Shown here: positions 34,852-44,021 of the stretch, one piece after another
How positions within the stretch are numbered: position 1 is the first letter of the stretch
Layout of the letters: each line of letters begins with the position of its first letter
Origin: Alkalihalobacterium chitinilyticum
GTDB taxonomy: Bacteria > Bacillota > Bacilli > Bacillales > Bacillaceae_F
Length of the DNA stretch: 64,000 bases
Assembly (NCBI RefSeq): GCF_029028005.1
Contig: NZ_JAOTPO010000010.1
Span: 1-64,000, forward strand
Direction: 5' to 3'
The notes under the pieces: model-generated
Seen by the model: only the letters and a program-made list of their open reading frames with translations
What the model was told of the DNA's origin: nothing
The model's database searches: none
Program-made: the position numbers and the translations under genes

Positions 34852-36882
34852 ATGAAACAACAAACAACAGGAAAGCGCCTTTTTCAATACGCAATGCTTT
34901 ATAAAAAGACAATTTTTATCGCACTAGCCATGCTGACCATTGCTGTTGCAGCGGAATTAACCGGTCCGTTTATTGCTAAGAAAATGATAGATGACCATAT
35001 GCTAGGAATTGAAAGTCCATGGGTTGAGGTTACGGTGGAAAGTGATCGAACGGTCTGGTATAACGGCGGTTACTATACACGCAGCATTCATGCAGTACCA
35101 GAACAGCAGACAGGTAACGAAATGCAAATTGTTCAAGCTGGACGTTCTTTTTACGTCGTTTCAGAGCATTTGCCTTTCAATGGAAGTCGAACAGTTGAAG
35201 GCAACACGCTAACCGTAACGCAAGGAACAGAGACAGCAAGCTTTGAAGTTGAAAAGCTTAGCCAGCAACAGATTATTGCCTTTTATCAACCTGAAATTAA
35301 GCCGATGGTGATGCTCTTATCTTTTTATGTGGTGTTGCTCATTATTGCAGCGTTTTTCCAATACGGTAAGGCGTTAATGCTTCAAACAGCGGCGAACCGA
35401 ATCATTCAAAAGATGCGTACAGACGTGTTCGAGCATATTCAGCGTCTGCCAATTACGTACTTTGATAATCGGCCAGCAGGGAAAATTGTTTCACGTGTAA
35501 CAAATGATACAGAAGCGATTCGGGAACTTTATGTGAAAGTGTTAGCCACCTTTTTTACAAGTGCAATCTATATGACAGGGATATTTATTGCTTTATTCCT
35601 ACTAGATTCGAGATTAGCGATGATTACGTTGCTTCTCGTACCAGTTATTGTTCTTTGGATGATCTTGTACCGCAAATTCGCTTCAAAGTATAATCATCTC
35701 ATTAGATCAAGAGTAAGCGACATTAACGGAATGATTAATGAATCGATTCAAGGTATGCCAATCATTCGTGCTTTTCGCCGAAAAGAACAAACGGCGAAAG
35801 AGTTTGAGAAGTTAAATGAGGAGCATTTTACGTATCAAAACAAGCTGTTAAGTTTAAATGCAATGACGTCGCATAACTTAGTGTTTGTACTTCGTAATAT
35901 CGCCTTTGTTGTTCTGATTTGGTATTTTGGCGGGCAGTCGATTGGAATGGCAGGAGTCATCTCCATTGGTATGTTGTATGCCTTTGTTGACTATTTAAAC
36001 CGCCTGTTTCAACCGGTTACTGACATTGTCAATCAACTCGCTCAATTAGAACAAGCACGGGTTGCGTCTGTACGAGTGTTTGAACTTCTTGATGAAACGG
36101 GAGAAGTTGTGAATGAAGGCGAAATTCCGCGTTATGAAGGAAATGTACGTTTTGAGGACGTATCTTTCTCTTATGACGGGGAGCATGATGTTTTAAAAAA
36201 CATTTCGTTTTCAGCCAATAAAGGAGAGACCGTTGCATTAGTTGGGCATACGGGGTCTGGGAAAAGCTCGATCATTAATCTCCTGTTTAGGTACTATGAT
36301 ATCAATCGAGGCAAAATTACGATTGACGGCATGAATGCAAACGATATTCCAAGACAGCAACTGCGAAAGCACATGGGAATAGTTTTGCAAGATCCATTCT
36401 TATTTTCAGGAACGATTGCTTCGAACGTCAGCTTAGATGATCCTAATATTACTGAAGAACAAGTGAAAAAAGCGTTACAAGACGTTGGTGCAACCAGGTT
36501 TATTGAAAAACTACCACAGCAATACGATGAACCGGTACTAGAAAAAGGAAGCACTCTATCAGCGGGACAACGTCAATTGATCTCATTTGCAAGGGCATTA
36601 GCTTATGACCCAGCGATTTTAATTTTAGATGAGGCGACGGCAAATATTGATACAGAAACAGAAGCGATGATCCAACATGCATTAAATGTAGTAAAAAAAG
36701 GAAGAACGACTTTCATTATTGCACATAGGCTGTCAACGATTCGAAATGCAGATCAAATTCTCGTATTAGACCGCGGTGAAATCGTCGAACGAGGAACACA
36801 CGACGAGCTATTGCAACGAAAAGGCAAGTATTATCAAATGCATCAACTGCAACAAGGTAAAAAGGTATCGCAAGCTGTATAA
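34852..36882 (+). CDS. bmrD: heterodimeric ABC multidrug exporter subunit, BmrD-like
   Basis: This 676-residue partner subunit carries an extra ~100-residue extracellular insertion between the first two membrane helices (~40-150), a feature of BmrD (YheH). The nucleotide-binding domain has Walker A GHTGSGKSS, a degenerate signature LSAGQRQL and an intact catalytic Glu in LILDEATANID. Combined with the BmrC-like subunit, only one of the two composite sites is fully canonical. The ATG is contiguous with the previous stop, so the subunits are translated at matched levels. Confidence 0.9.
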   Translation: MKQQTTGKRLFQYAMLYKKTIFIALAMLTIAVAAELTGPFIAKKMIDDHMLGIESPWVEVTVESDRTVWYNGGYYTRSIHAVPEQQTGNEMQIVQAGRSFYVVSEHLPFNGSRTVEGNTLTVTQGTETASFEVEKLSQQQIIAFYQPEIKPMVMLLSFYVVLLIIAAFFQYGKALMLQTAANRIIQKMRTDVFEHIQRLPITYFDNRPAGKIVSRVTNDTEAIRELYVKVLATFFTSAIYMTGIFIALFLLDSRLAMITLLLVPVIVLWMILYRKFASKYNHLIRSRVSDINGMINESIQGMPIIRAFRRKEQTAKEFEKLNEEHFTYQNKLLSLNAMTSHNLVFVLRNIAFVVLIWYFGGQSIGMAGVISIGMLYAFVDYLNRLFQPVTDIVNQLAQLEQARVASVRVFELLDETGEVVNEGEIPRYEGNVRFEDVSFSYDGEHDVLKNISFSANKGETVALVGHTGSGKSSIINLLFRYYDINRGKITIDGMNANDIPRQQLRKHMGIVLQDPFLFSGTIASNVSLDDPNITEEQVKKALQDVGATRFIEKLPQQYDEPVLEKGSTLSAGQRQLISFARALAYDPAILILDEATANIDTETEAMIQHALNVVKKGRTTFIIAHRLSTIRNADQILVLDRGEIVERGTHDELLQRKGKYYQMHQLQQGKKVSQAV

Positions 36883-36890
36883 AAGTAGAG

Positions 36891-36920
36891 CCAAACTTCT
36901 TCGGAGGTTTGGTTGTTTTT
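36891..36920 (+). terminator. exporter operon terminator
   Basis: CCAAACTTC (36891-36899) pairs with GAGGTTTGG (36904-36912) around TTCG, followed by a T-rich tract. It starts eight bases after the bmrD stop. Confidence 0.8.
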
Positions 36921-37141
36921 AGTAGGATCCAAGCTTTATATAAAGGGACAGGAATTACGAGTGTAGTTTACACCTTAACGTTCACAATACCCAATGCAAA
37001 AAGTTAACAAGCACTAGTTTTCTTATGTTGGGCTTGAACAATAGGAACTACGTAAAAGGATGTCTTTTTGCTCAAAACTAGTAAAGATTGAAAAAGAGAA
37101 TTGGAATAAGGAAAAAAGACACAGTACTAATATTCCATAAA

Positions 37142-37200
37142 TTTACAATCCTTACATTCTCTCAATAAATTACTTACACTTTAACCAAATTTTCTTAACA
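37142..37200 (+). promoter_or_regulatory. TT(A/T)ACA-like repeats, possible PhoP boxes; rest of 36921-37259 gap
   Basis: TTTACA (37142), CTTACA (37151), CTTACA (37173) and TTAACA (37195) precede the first PhoX-like gene. Three of them are exactly 22 bp apart, twice the 11-bp period of Bacillus PhoP boxes. A TATATT-type -10 follows near 37208. PhoP control would fit a secreted phosphatase-like product, but the intermediate boxes at 37162 and 37184 are poor. No gene is visible between the exporter terminator and here. Confidence 0.4.
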
Positions 37201-37259
37201 CTGTTTATATATTATTTATTTCGTTGGGACATAAAAATTTTATCAAGAGGTGTAGAAAA

Positions 37260-38903
37260 ATGGATGTAAGTCGTAGAAAGTTTTTAACCTATGTAGGTAC
37301 GGGGATGACCGCATTAACAGTTGCTTCTACAGGTTTAGGAGCACTAGCACCGAAGGTTTCGGCTGCAGATAAAGGAAGAAGCAGTTTATTTGGATATGAA
37401 AATCGTGCATCAAGAATTGACTTTGAGCCAATTGCACCGACAACAATGGACGAGATTGTTCTTCCAGACGGATATACATACAATGTCGTTGCAGCATATG
37501 GAGATGTCATCAATCAAAGGGGAGATACATTCGGATTTAACTGTGACTTTACAATGTATTTACCAATCCAAGGAAGTCAACGAGGCCTTCTTCTTGTAAA
37601 CCACGAGTATACGAATCCATTGTTTGTTGAGGGCGACGTTTCAAAAGGCTATTCTCCAAAACAGATTGAATCATTGTTATACAATCAAGGATTAGCAATT
37701 ATTGAAGTGTATCAAGACCCTAAAACGAAAGAGTGGAAGATGGATACAACATCTAAATATGCTCGCCGAATTTCTGGACTAGCTCCGTTTGAAATGGTAG
37801 GACCGGCAAGAGGGACTGCCGCTGTAAATGGGGCAACGACAGTGCAAGGAACATTTGCTAACTGTTCAGGTGGAGCAACGCTTTGGGGCACCGTTTTATC
37901 ATGTGAAGAAAACTGGGAAAGAACAGCTGGCACCGCAGGACTTGATACGACACACTATGGCTGGGTAGTTGAAGTTGATCCATTTGATAAAGACGATAAA
38001 TACTTCAAGCCTCGCAAGCATACTGCATTAGGTCGTTTCCATCATGAAAACTGTGCGATGGGTCTATCAAAGGATCGTCGTGTAGTGGTGTATTCTGGTG
38101 ACGATAAGAGAGATGCTTGTGTCTACAAATATATTAGTAAAGGCAAATATAACGAAGCTAAAGGAAAAGAAAACTCTAAATTACTTGAGGATGGCACACT
38201 ATATGCAGCCGATATGGCAGCTGGAAAATGGGTGGCTTTAACGATTGAGAATGTTCGTGAAGCAGCTAAAGGTAAAGATAATGAGAGTGCGTTATTAAAC
38301 AAGTTCCAAACTCAAGCAGATGTGCTTGTAAATGCACACGATGCAGCGATCTTACTTGGGGCAACTCCAACAGATCGACCAGAAGATATTGAAATTAGTC
38401 CGATAGATAACACAATCTTTATTGCCCATACTAACAACTCAAATAGAGGTAACTTCCATGGTCACATTACACGTTTCTTTGAGAAAAATGATGACCTCGG
38501 TTCACTGGAATTCTCGTTTGAAATTTTTGCTGTTGGTGGAACGCAAAGCGGGTTCAGTGCTCCAGATAACCTAGACTTCGACCGTCACGGGAACCTTTGG
38601 ACAGTCACTGATATATCAACAAGTTCGTTAAACAAAGGGGCCTATGAACCTTTCAAAAATAACGGAATGTTTGTTATCCCTACGACTGGTGACAAGAAGG
38701 GACAAGCCTTCCAATTTGCTTCTGGTCCAGTTGAATCGGAACTGACAGGGCCTTGGTGGACGCCTAACCAGAAAACATTGTTCTTATCTGTTCAACATCC
38801 AGGTGAACAAACAAGAGATATTAACAATCCTACAAGTATGTGGCCACACCGCCCGGGGGATACAATGCCTAGACCTGCAGTTGTTGCGATTAAAGGATTT
38901 TAA
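37260..38903 (+). CDS. Tat-exported PhoX/DUF839-family phosphatase-like protein 1
   Basis: The 547-residue protein begins with a twin-arginine signal (SRRKFL, residues 4-9, then a hydrophobic segment and AxA-type cut near 35). The body is a DUF839 beta-propeller of the PhoX class, with VNHEYTNP (~115), NCSGGATLWGTVLSCEENW (~200) and GRFHHENCAM. PhoX enzymes are Ca/Fe-dependent phosphomonoesterases made under phosphate starvation. AGAGGTG supports ATG 37260 over the longer frame from 37224. A TatA gene follows 17 bp later. It is clearly diverged from the two minus-strand paralogues. Confidence 0.9.
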   Translation: MDVSRRKFLTYVGTGMTALTVASTGLGALAPKVSAADKGRSSLFGYENRASRIDFEPIAPTTMDEIVLPDGYTYNVVAAYGDVINQRGDTFGFNCDFTMYLPIQGSQRGLLLVNHEYTNPLFVEGDVSKGYSPKQIESLLYNQGLAIIEVYQDPKTKEWKMDTTSKYARRISGLAPFEMVGPARGTAAVNGATTVQGTFANCSGGATLWGTVLSCEENWERTAGTAGLDTTHYGWVVEVDPFDKDDKYFKPRKHTALGRFHHENCAMGLSKDRRVVVYSGDDKRDACVYKYISKGKYNEAKGKENSKLLEDGTLYAADMAAGKWVALTIENVREAAKGKDNESALLNKFQTQADVLVNAHDAAILLGATPTDRPEDIEISPIDNTIFIAHTNNSNRGNFHGHITRFFEKNDDLGSLEFSFEIFAVGGTQSGFSAPDNLDFDRHGNLWTVTDISTSSLNKGAYEPFKNNGMFVIPTTGDKKGQAFQFASGPVESELTGPWWTPNQKTLFLSVQHPGEQTRDINNPTSMWPHRPGDTMPRPAVVAIKGF

Positions 38904-38920
38904 GAAAGGAGTGATATGAT

Positions 38921-39115
38921 ATGTTACAGAACATCGGAATACCAGGTCTTATTTTAGTACTAGTCATTGCTCTAATCATTTTTGGACCGTCGAAACTCCC
39001 TGAGATTGGACGAGCTTTCGGGCAAACTTTACGTGAATTTAAGCGTTCTACAAGTGAAATTATGAGTGATGAGCCAAGCAAAACAGAAGAACCGAAAAAA
39101 GAAAAAGCAGTATAA
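38921..39115 (+). CDS. tatA: Sec-independent translocase TatA (copy 1)
   Basis: This 64-residue TatA has the short outward N-terminus, membrane helix ([15 protein letters not shown]), hinge [10 protein letters not shown], an amphipathic helix and a charged tail. It would form the protein-conducting assembly for folded substrates together with TatC. It lies directly after a Tat substrate gene, as phoD-tatAd does in B. subtilis. The strong AAAGGAG box suggests high translation. Confidence 0.95.
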   Translation: MLQNIGIPGLILVLVIALIIFGPSKLPEIGRAFGQTLREFKRSTSEIMSDEPSKTEEPKKEKAV

Positions 39116-39126
39116 ATTAAAATGGG

Positions 39127-39165
39127 AAAGGTGTCGGTAAGTTGATCTTATCGACATCTTTTTAT
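39127..39165 (+). terminator. terminator of phoX1-tatA1
   Basis: Fifteen pairs (39127-39141 with 39147-39161, two wobbles) and a T tract end the plus-strand pair. Confidence 0.82.
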
Positions 39166-39189
39166 TATGTCTGAACACTTTACAGGTAA

Positions 39190-39218
39190 ACAAAAAGCCT
39201 TAAATACGCATTTAAGGC
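39190..39218 (-). terminator. terminator of the tatC operon
   Basis: GCCTTAAA (39197-39204) pairs with TTTAAGGC (39211-39218); read on the minus strand it is followed by five Us. Confidence 0.8.
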
Positions 39219-39233
39219 CGTTTCGTTATTATA

Positions 39234-39425
39234 CTATTTATCAATGGATTTTTGTTGCTTTTGGTAAGAGGAAAAACTATCTAGCTTATAATCTGCACTT
39301 AAATGACAAAACTGACACTTACACGTTTTTTTCTTCTCGTCATTCTTTTGGTCTATTTTATACACGTGCGGGACATCTAGAACATCTAAACCTTCTTTTA
39401 CGTGTCTAGGACAAACCGATACCAT
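39234..39425 (-). CDS. small CxxH/CxxC zinc-binding-type protein
   Basis: This 63-residue protein has CPRH near the N-terminus and CKCQFC in the middle, spaced as in the small Bacillus 'CxxH/CxxC' proteins thought to bind one zinc. Function is unknown. GAGGAG precedes the ATG by about eight bases. It starts only 17 bp after the tatC stop and shares its terminator, so it is co-transcribed with tatC. An 80-codon frame on the other strand is rejected in its favour. Confidence 0.78.
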   Translation of the reverse strand: MVSVCPRHVKEGLDVLDVPHVYKIDQKNDEKKKTCKCQFCHLSADYKLDSFSSYQKQQKSIDK

Positions 39426-39442
39426 TGGAATACTCCTCCTCT

Positions 39443-40180
39443 TTAACTAGAAGCTGCTTCAGTTTCAGTAGATATCACTTTACTTTTTCTGTAGACGATC
39501 TTACTTAAGGTAATACTAATCTCATACAAAACTAATAAAGGAATAATAACTAGAACATCTGATATAAAATCCGGTGGTGTTATTAATACAGACACAACAA
39601 TGAGAATGAAATAAGCAAACTTTCTTCCTTTAACAAGCTTTTGTGGATTAACGATCCCTAACTTCGTAAGGAACATAACAACAGCGGGCATTTCAAATAA
39701 AAAACCGAATGGTAAGGTTAGGTGGAGCATGAATTGAAAGTACCGTTCTGCTGTAAAAAAGGTTTCAAATTGATCACCCGCAATATTTAATAGGAAGGAA
39801 AGGACGAGTGGGAAGAGAACAAAGTACCCAAATGAAATTCCGCCAATAAATAAGAAAAATAACCCTGGAATAAACATGAGAGTCGCTCGTTGTTCTTCCT
39901 TTTTTAAAGCTGGCTTGATAAACTTCCATACTTGATAGGCTGCAACTGGTATGGTCACAGCAATCGCAACAACAGCTGCCAGCATCATATAAACCCAAAG
40001 GATATCACCAGGACCTAATAAAGCTAATTTTCCGTCCAAATCTTTGACAAGGTACTGATAAATGTCTTGTACGAAGACAAAAGCACCAATGAGTGCCATG
40101 AAAAAAATGACGAATGTTACAATAATTCTTTTTCTTAACTCGGTTAAATGATCAACGAGCTGCATTTCTTCTTTTTCCAT
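39443..40180 (-). CDS. tatC: Sec-independent translocase TatC
   Basis: TatC is the multi-spanning receptor that binds twin-arginine signals. The family start LVDHLTELRKRII is intact, six hydrophobic helices follow, and the conserved FEMP block is present as FGFLFEMPAVV (~155). At 245 residues it has normal length. It is the only TatC in the window, serving at least three nearby TatA/substrate pairs. A hairpin lies between it and tatA copy 2, and its own ribosome site is weak, so it may be made at lower level than TatA. Confidence 0.95.
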   Translation of the reverse strand: MEKEEMQLVDHLTELRKRIIVTFVIFFMALIGAFVFVQDIYQYLVKDLDGKLALLGPGDILWVYMMLAAVVAIAVTIPVAAYQVWKFIKPALKKEEQRATLMFIPGLFFLFIGGISFGYFVLFPLVLSFLLNIAGDQFETFFTAERYFQFMLHLTLPFGFLFEMPAVVMFLTKLGIVNPQKLVKGRKFAYFILIVVSVLITPPDFISDVLVIIPLLVLYEISITLSKIVYRKSKVISTETEAASS

Positions 40181-40207
40181 CTAGAGCCCTTCTTTCTCGA
40201 GAAAAGA

Positions 40208-40236
40208 GGTGTAGGTAGATAAAACTTACCTGCACC
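40208..40236 (-). other. intercistronic hairpin between tatA2 and tatC
   Basis: GGTGTAGGTA (40208-40217) pairs with TACCTGCACC (40227-40236) with one wobble. On the minus strand it is followed by TCTTTTCTC, a poor terminator tract. It could be a partial terminator or mRNA processing barrier. Confidence 0.55.
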
Positions 40237-40257
40237 ACCCTATGTTTACGTATTGAT

Positions 40258-40467
40258 TTACTTTTTTTGTTCAACAGCTTGAAGTCTAGTTTTTTCTTCA
40301 GATTTGACTTCATGATCATCATTGACTAATTCATTTGTGGCTTTCTTAAACTCTTTAAGGGTACTTCCAAATGCTTTTCCGATCTCAGGTAACTTAGAAG
40401 GCCCAAAAATAATAAGGGCAATGACTAATACGAGAATTAATCCTGGAATTCCGATATTGGCTAACAT
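40258..40467 (-). CDS. tatA: Sec-independent translocase TatA (copy 2)
   Basis: This 69-residue TatA shares the helix/hinge block [20 protein letters not shown] with copies 1 and 3. The frame opens with TTG at 40476 but that codon overlaps the GGAGG box; ATG 40467 has correct spacing. It follows a PhoX-like gene by 36 bp and precedes tatC. Confidence 0.93.
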   Translation of the reverse strand: MLANIGIPGLILVLVIALIIFGPSKLPEIGKAFGSTLKEFKKATNELVNDDHEVKSEEKTRLQAVEQKK

Positions 40468-40502
40468 AAAAAACAACCTCCGTTTATTAAAATATTTAAG
40501 GT

Positions 40503-41825
40503 TTAGATATTTACACCGTGACGATCTAATACTGCTGCTGCTAATGGAGATATTCCATTTTGTTCAGCAAAGTCGGCTACATTGTTTGAGATCTTTGGCG
40601 CATAATGAGCAGGAGGTGCAGCATGACCCATCACAACTTGTCTAGCTGCGTTTCTGCGAGCAAAAGGATAAACATTTCCTTCAGGTGTTAAGCCAATTAC
40701 ACGGTCGTGACCGCTTCCATCTTCAGCAATCCAAAGGTCTCCCCATGGAGTGATGGTTATATTGTCCGGAGATTTCAAGTCGTTAGCGTCAGAAGACTCA
40801 TAAAAAAGCTCTAACGTATTTGTCGACGGGAAGTAACGATAAACACGGCGTGCAGTTGTATCGTCAAACCAGAAAACACCAGCCGAAAAACAAGCGCCTT
40901 CGAGACGTCTAAACTGAATACAGCCTTGGTTTAAGGCAGATTGATGAGCGTCTTCTGGATTTACTTCCTTCCAAACGATGCCAAACTTTTGACCATTAAT
41001 AAATTGACTTGCAGCTGAGTGAGGCAGTTCATCGATAGCTGCCGCTTCGAGCTTTCCGCCTTTCTGCAACGATCCTAATTTTTGGCTTCTGTCATTTGGC
41101 GTGAAGCGGTAAAGAAAGCTGATAGGCCGAGCGTCTTCTGTTAAATACCAAATGCCAGTAGCTGGGTCGACACTGCAAGCTTCGTGTGAAAAGAAGCCCA
41201 TATCTCTTATCGGTGTTTTAGACATTTGGTTTTCTGGATCGGTTGGGTCTACTTCAAACACAAAACCATGCTCCATCAAACCGTCGTTGTATGCAACTTC
41301 CTCACAGGTTAACCAAGTTCCCCATGTAGATGGACCTCCTGCACAGTTAACTGCAGTTCCAGAATTCGTTACATACTCCTTAACAACTTCTCGATCAGGC
41401 CCTACAACAAGAGCAGTCGTTCCACCAGCTACCATACTATTAAACGGGTTACTGCCGTAAACGGGGTACTTAGCATCTAATGCTTGCTCATGGTTTCGAA
41501 CTAGAACAGTTGTATTGTGCTTTCCTTGGAAGGCTGCCATTCCATCCATTGCGCCAGGAATAGGAGCGCCATTGGAGAGTTTATCTCCTGTTTGAGAGAT
41601 GATCTTATATTGAAACCCTTGTGGGAGATCGAGAATCCCGTTTGGATCTTTTACTAATGGACCGTATCCGCCAAACCCACTCGTAGGCTTATTAGCACGT
41701 CCCTGGGGGATCGTTTTAGCTTGTCCACTAAGAGAAAAAAATCCTGTTGTACCTAAAGTTAAGGCAATTGTACTTATTCCACTTACTCGTAGAAAATCAC
41801 GTCTATTCATTTGTTTATTGTCCAT
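40503..41825 (-). CDS. Tat-exported PhoX/DUF839-family protein 2, internally shortened
   Basis: The 440-residue protein has a twin-arginine signal (NRRDFL, residues 7-12) and a DUF839 body closely related to protein 3: [34 protein letters not shown] and a C-terminal [10 protein letters not shown]. Compared with protein 3 it lacks a 38-residue block just before PFARRN, which in the paralogue contains CFSPDGRTMFVNIQ. That segment is one of the most conserved parts of the PhoX propeller, so folding or activity may be altered although the frame is intact. It heads the unit phoX2-tatA2-tatC-CxxH/CxxC. Confidence 0.88.
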   Translation of the reverse strand: MDNKQMNRRDFLRVSGISTIALTLGTTGFFSLSGQAKTIPQGRANKPTSGFGGYGPLVKDPNGILDLPQGFQYKIISQTGDKLSNGAPIPGAMDGMAAFQGKHNTTVLVRNHEQALDAKYPVYGSNPFNSMVAGGTTALVVGPDREVVKEYVTNSGTAVNCAGGPSTWGTWLTCEEVAYNDGLMEHGFVFEVDPTDPENQMSKTPIRDMGFFSHEACSVDPATGIWYLTEDARPISFLYRFTPNDRSQKLGSLQKGGKLEAAAIDELPHSAASQFINGQKFGIVWKEVNPEDAHQSALNQGCIQFRRLEGACFSAGVFWFDDTTARRVYRYFPSTNTLELFYESSDANDLKSPDNITITPWGDLWIAEDGSGHDRVIGLTPEGNVYPFARRNAARQVVMGHAAPPAHYAPKISNNVADFAEQNGISPLAAAVLDRHGVNI

Positions 41826-42233
41826 CTATGTACCTCCCTTGTTTTAAAAGCCTGATATGTTAAGAAACTCTATTAAAAATTTAGCAGAGAAGTGTTAATG
41901 GTTTATGTATAGTCTGTGTTTAATATGTAAAAATAAGGATTTAATACCAAGGAACTACTTTTTTTGTAAAACATCAAGTCTACTAGAATACTTCTGTACT
42001 AATTGAAAGTTTTAAAACTGAAGGTCATACTGTTTTCAAGATAAGAGGGATATATGTTCAGGTCTTTTGTATCGTATTTGAAGAAAAAAGAAAGGCATGT
42101 TCTAAATTCTTTGTTAATTTTTATTAATTATTTGTAAACTTAGATAAAATACGAGTTGTTCCAGTTTAGTAGATTGAATAACGAGTGCGGGTGATACGAT
42201 CTGGGGAATGACGGCTGTTTACTTAAGGAGAAA
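41826..42233. other. gap between the two minus-strand phoX-tatA units
   Basis: No gene is supported. On the minus strand, TTAACA-like hexamers appear at about 41896-41901 and 41861-41866 upstream of phoX2, possibly PhoP-type sites, but without clear 11-bp phasing. Confidence 0.35.
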
Positions 42234-42273
42234 GAAAGATGTAAGCGATAGCCAGTACCTACTTACATCTTTC
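42234..42273 (-). terminator. terminator of phoX3-tatA3
   Basis: GAAAGATGTAAG (42234-42245) pairs perfectly with 42262-42273; it begins 11 bp after the tatA3 stop and a U-rich tract follows on the minus strand. Confidence 0.85.
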
Positions 42274-42283
42274 CACCATGTAA

Positions 42284-42517
42284 TTAACTTCCTGTTTTAC
42301 TACTATTCGTCTGTTCGACAGCTTGGAGTGTTGTTTTTTCTTCTGTGTTGCTTTTTTCATTACTATCACTATTAACTAATTCATTCGTTGCTTTCTTAAA
42401 CTCTTTTAAAGTACTTCCAAATGCTTTTCCAATTTCAGGTAGTTTAGAAGGGCCAAAAATAATTAACGCGATGACAAGGACAAGAATAAGACCTGGAATA
42501 CCAATGTTTGATAACAT
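42284..42517 (-). CDS. tatA: Sec-independent translocase TatA (copy 3)
   Basis: This 77-residue TatA is nearly identical to copy 2 through the helix and amphipathic region ([20 protein letters not shown]) and differs in the tail. AGGAGG lies at normal spacing. It follows phoX3 by 43 bp and ends at its own terminator, so this unit has no tatC and depends on the one at 39.4 kb. Confidence 0.93.
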   Translation of the reverse strand: MLSNIGIPGLILVLVIALIIFGPSKLPEIGKAFGSTLKEFKKATNELVNSDSNEKSNTEEKTTLQAVEQTNSSKTGS

Positions 42518-42560
42518 AGATGAACCTCCTTAAATGGGTAGCTGACACTTAATGACTCAA

Positions 42561-44021
42561 TTATAAAGTGACCCCATGGCGATCTAATACAGCTGCAGCT
42601 AATGGAGACATTCCTTCTCTTTCTGCATAGGCTAAAACTTTATCCGAAAGCTGTGGAGCAAACCCGGCTGGAGGAGCTGCATGGCTCATCGCAAATTGTT
42701 TAGCGCTATTTCTTCTAGCAAATGGTCCCCAAATCGCAAGGGTCATACCAGGCTTATTTTGAATATTGACAAACATTGTTCTGCCATCAGGAGAGAAACA
42801 AACACCAGCAAATTCATCGATGAAGTTTTGAGCAAATGTATACACATTAGCTTCTGGAGTTAAACCGATGATACGATCTCCAAGTGGGTTGCCATCTTCC
42901 GCAATCCAAAGATCTCCCCAAGGTGTGATCGTTACATTATCTGGACGACGTAAATCATTCATATCATTGGATTCAAAGAATAGCTCTAATGTATTAGTGG
43001 CTGGGAAGTAACGGTAAACACGGCCGTGACGAGCAGGTGCAGTTTCTGAACGTGCGCTAGTATCATCAAACCAGAATGCCCCGCCTCCAAACCAAGAACC
43101 TTCAAGTCGTGTAAAACGAATGCAACCGAGATCTCTAGCATCTTCTTTTGCACGTTCTGGATTTACTTGTTTCCATACAATACCTACTTTTTGTCCAGGT
43201 GCAAATGTACTTGCCATATTACCAGGAAGCTCATCAAGTGCAGCAGCTTCAAGAATTCCGCCCTTTTGAAGGGAACCTAATTTTTGGCTGCGGTCGTGAG
43301 GTGTAAATCGATAGAAGAAGGAAGGTTCACTATCCTCTGTTAAGTACCAAATGCCAGTAGCTGGATCGACACTACATGCTTCATGAGAGAAGTATCCCAT
43401 ATCACGAATTGGTGTTTTTGACATTTCATTTTCAGGATCAAGAGGGTTTACTTCAAATACAAACCCATGCCCGAGGTTACGTGTTTCTTCACACGTTAAC
43501 CATGTACCCCAAGTCGATGCACCACCCGCGCAGTTACGAATGTTCCCTGAGTTGGTTACGTACTCATCAATGACTTCACGATTTGGGCCAACGACAAGTG
43601 CAGTCGTTCCACCAGCTGCACCTTTGCTCCAAGGGTTTTTACCGTTTACAGGGAATTGGTGGTTTGTACCACACTCATGGTTACGAACAAGGATAGTCGT
43701 GTTCTTTTTTGGACCTTGATAAGCAGCCATTCCATCAGGTAAACCAGGAACTAAATCACCACTTGGATTTACCATGGCTGTTCCAGTTGTAGATATGATT
43801 TTGTAATTAAATCCTTCTGGCAGGTCAATAATTCCATTCGGGTCTTTTAATAGAGGGCCGTATCCACCCCAGCCTCTGCCTTTTGTTGGATCTGCTGTTG
43901 ATGCTAATGCCTTTGTTTGATCTGCTAAAGACATTACACCCGTTGTACCTAGTGTTAATGCAAGCGTACTCATTCCTCCAACTTTCAAAAAGTCTCTCCT
44001 GTTCATACCACTGTTTACCAT
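42561..44021 (-). CDS. Tat-exported PhoX/DUF839-family protein 3
   Basis: This 486-residue protein carries a twin-arginine signal (NRRDFL, residues 7-12; cut near 40). It has the full set of DUF839 blocks: [76 protein letters not shown] and AIWGPFARRN. It is the complete version of its neighbour protein 2. GGGAGG precedes the ATG. Expected location is outside the membrane or in the wall. The reaction is probably phosphate-ester hydrolysis, but PhoX-family members are not all proven phosphatases. Confidence 0.9.
   Translation of the reverse strand: MVNSGMNRRDFLKVGGMSTLALTLGTTGVMSLADQTKALASTADPTKGRGWGGYGPLLKDPNGIIDLPEGFNYKIISTTGTAMVNPSGDLVPGLPDGMAAYQGPKKNTTILVRNHECGTNHQFPVNGKNPWSKGAAGGTTALVVGPNREVIDEYVTNSGNIRNCAGGASTWGTWLTCEETRNLGHGFVFEVNPLDPENEMSKTPIRDMGYFSHEACSVDPATGIWYLTEDSEPSFFYRFTPHDRSQKLGSLQKGGILEAAALDELPGNMASTFAPGQKVGIVWKQVNPERAKEDARDLGCIRFTRLEGSWFGGGAFWFDDTSARSETAPARHGRVYRYFPATNTLELFFESNDMNDLRRPDNVTITPWGDLWIAEDGNPLGDRIIGLTPEANVYTFAQNFIDEFAGVCFSPDGRTMFVNIQNKPGMTLAIWGPFARRNSAKQFAMSHAAPPAGFAPQLSDKVLAYAEREGMSPLAAAVLDRHGVTL

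Noticed and set aside
39167-39409. 80-codon plus-strand frame
   Set aside because: Antisense to the CxxH/CxxC gene, which has a proper ribosome site and operon position.
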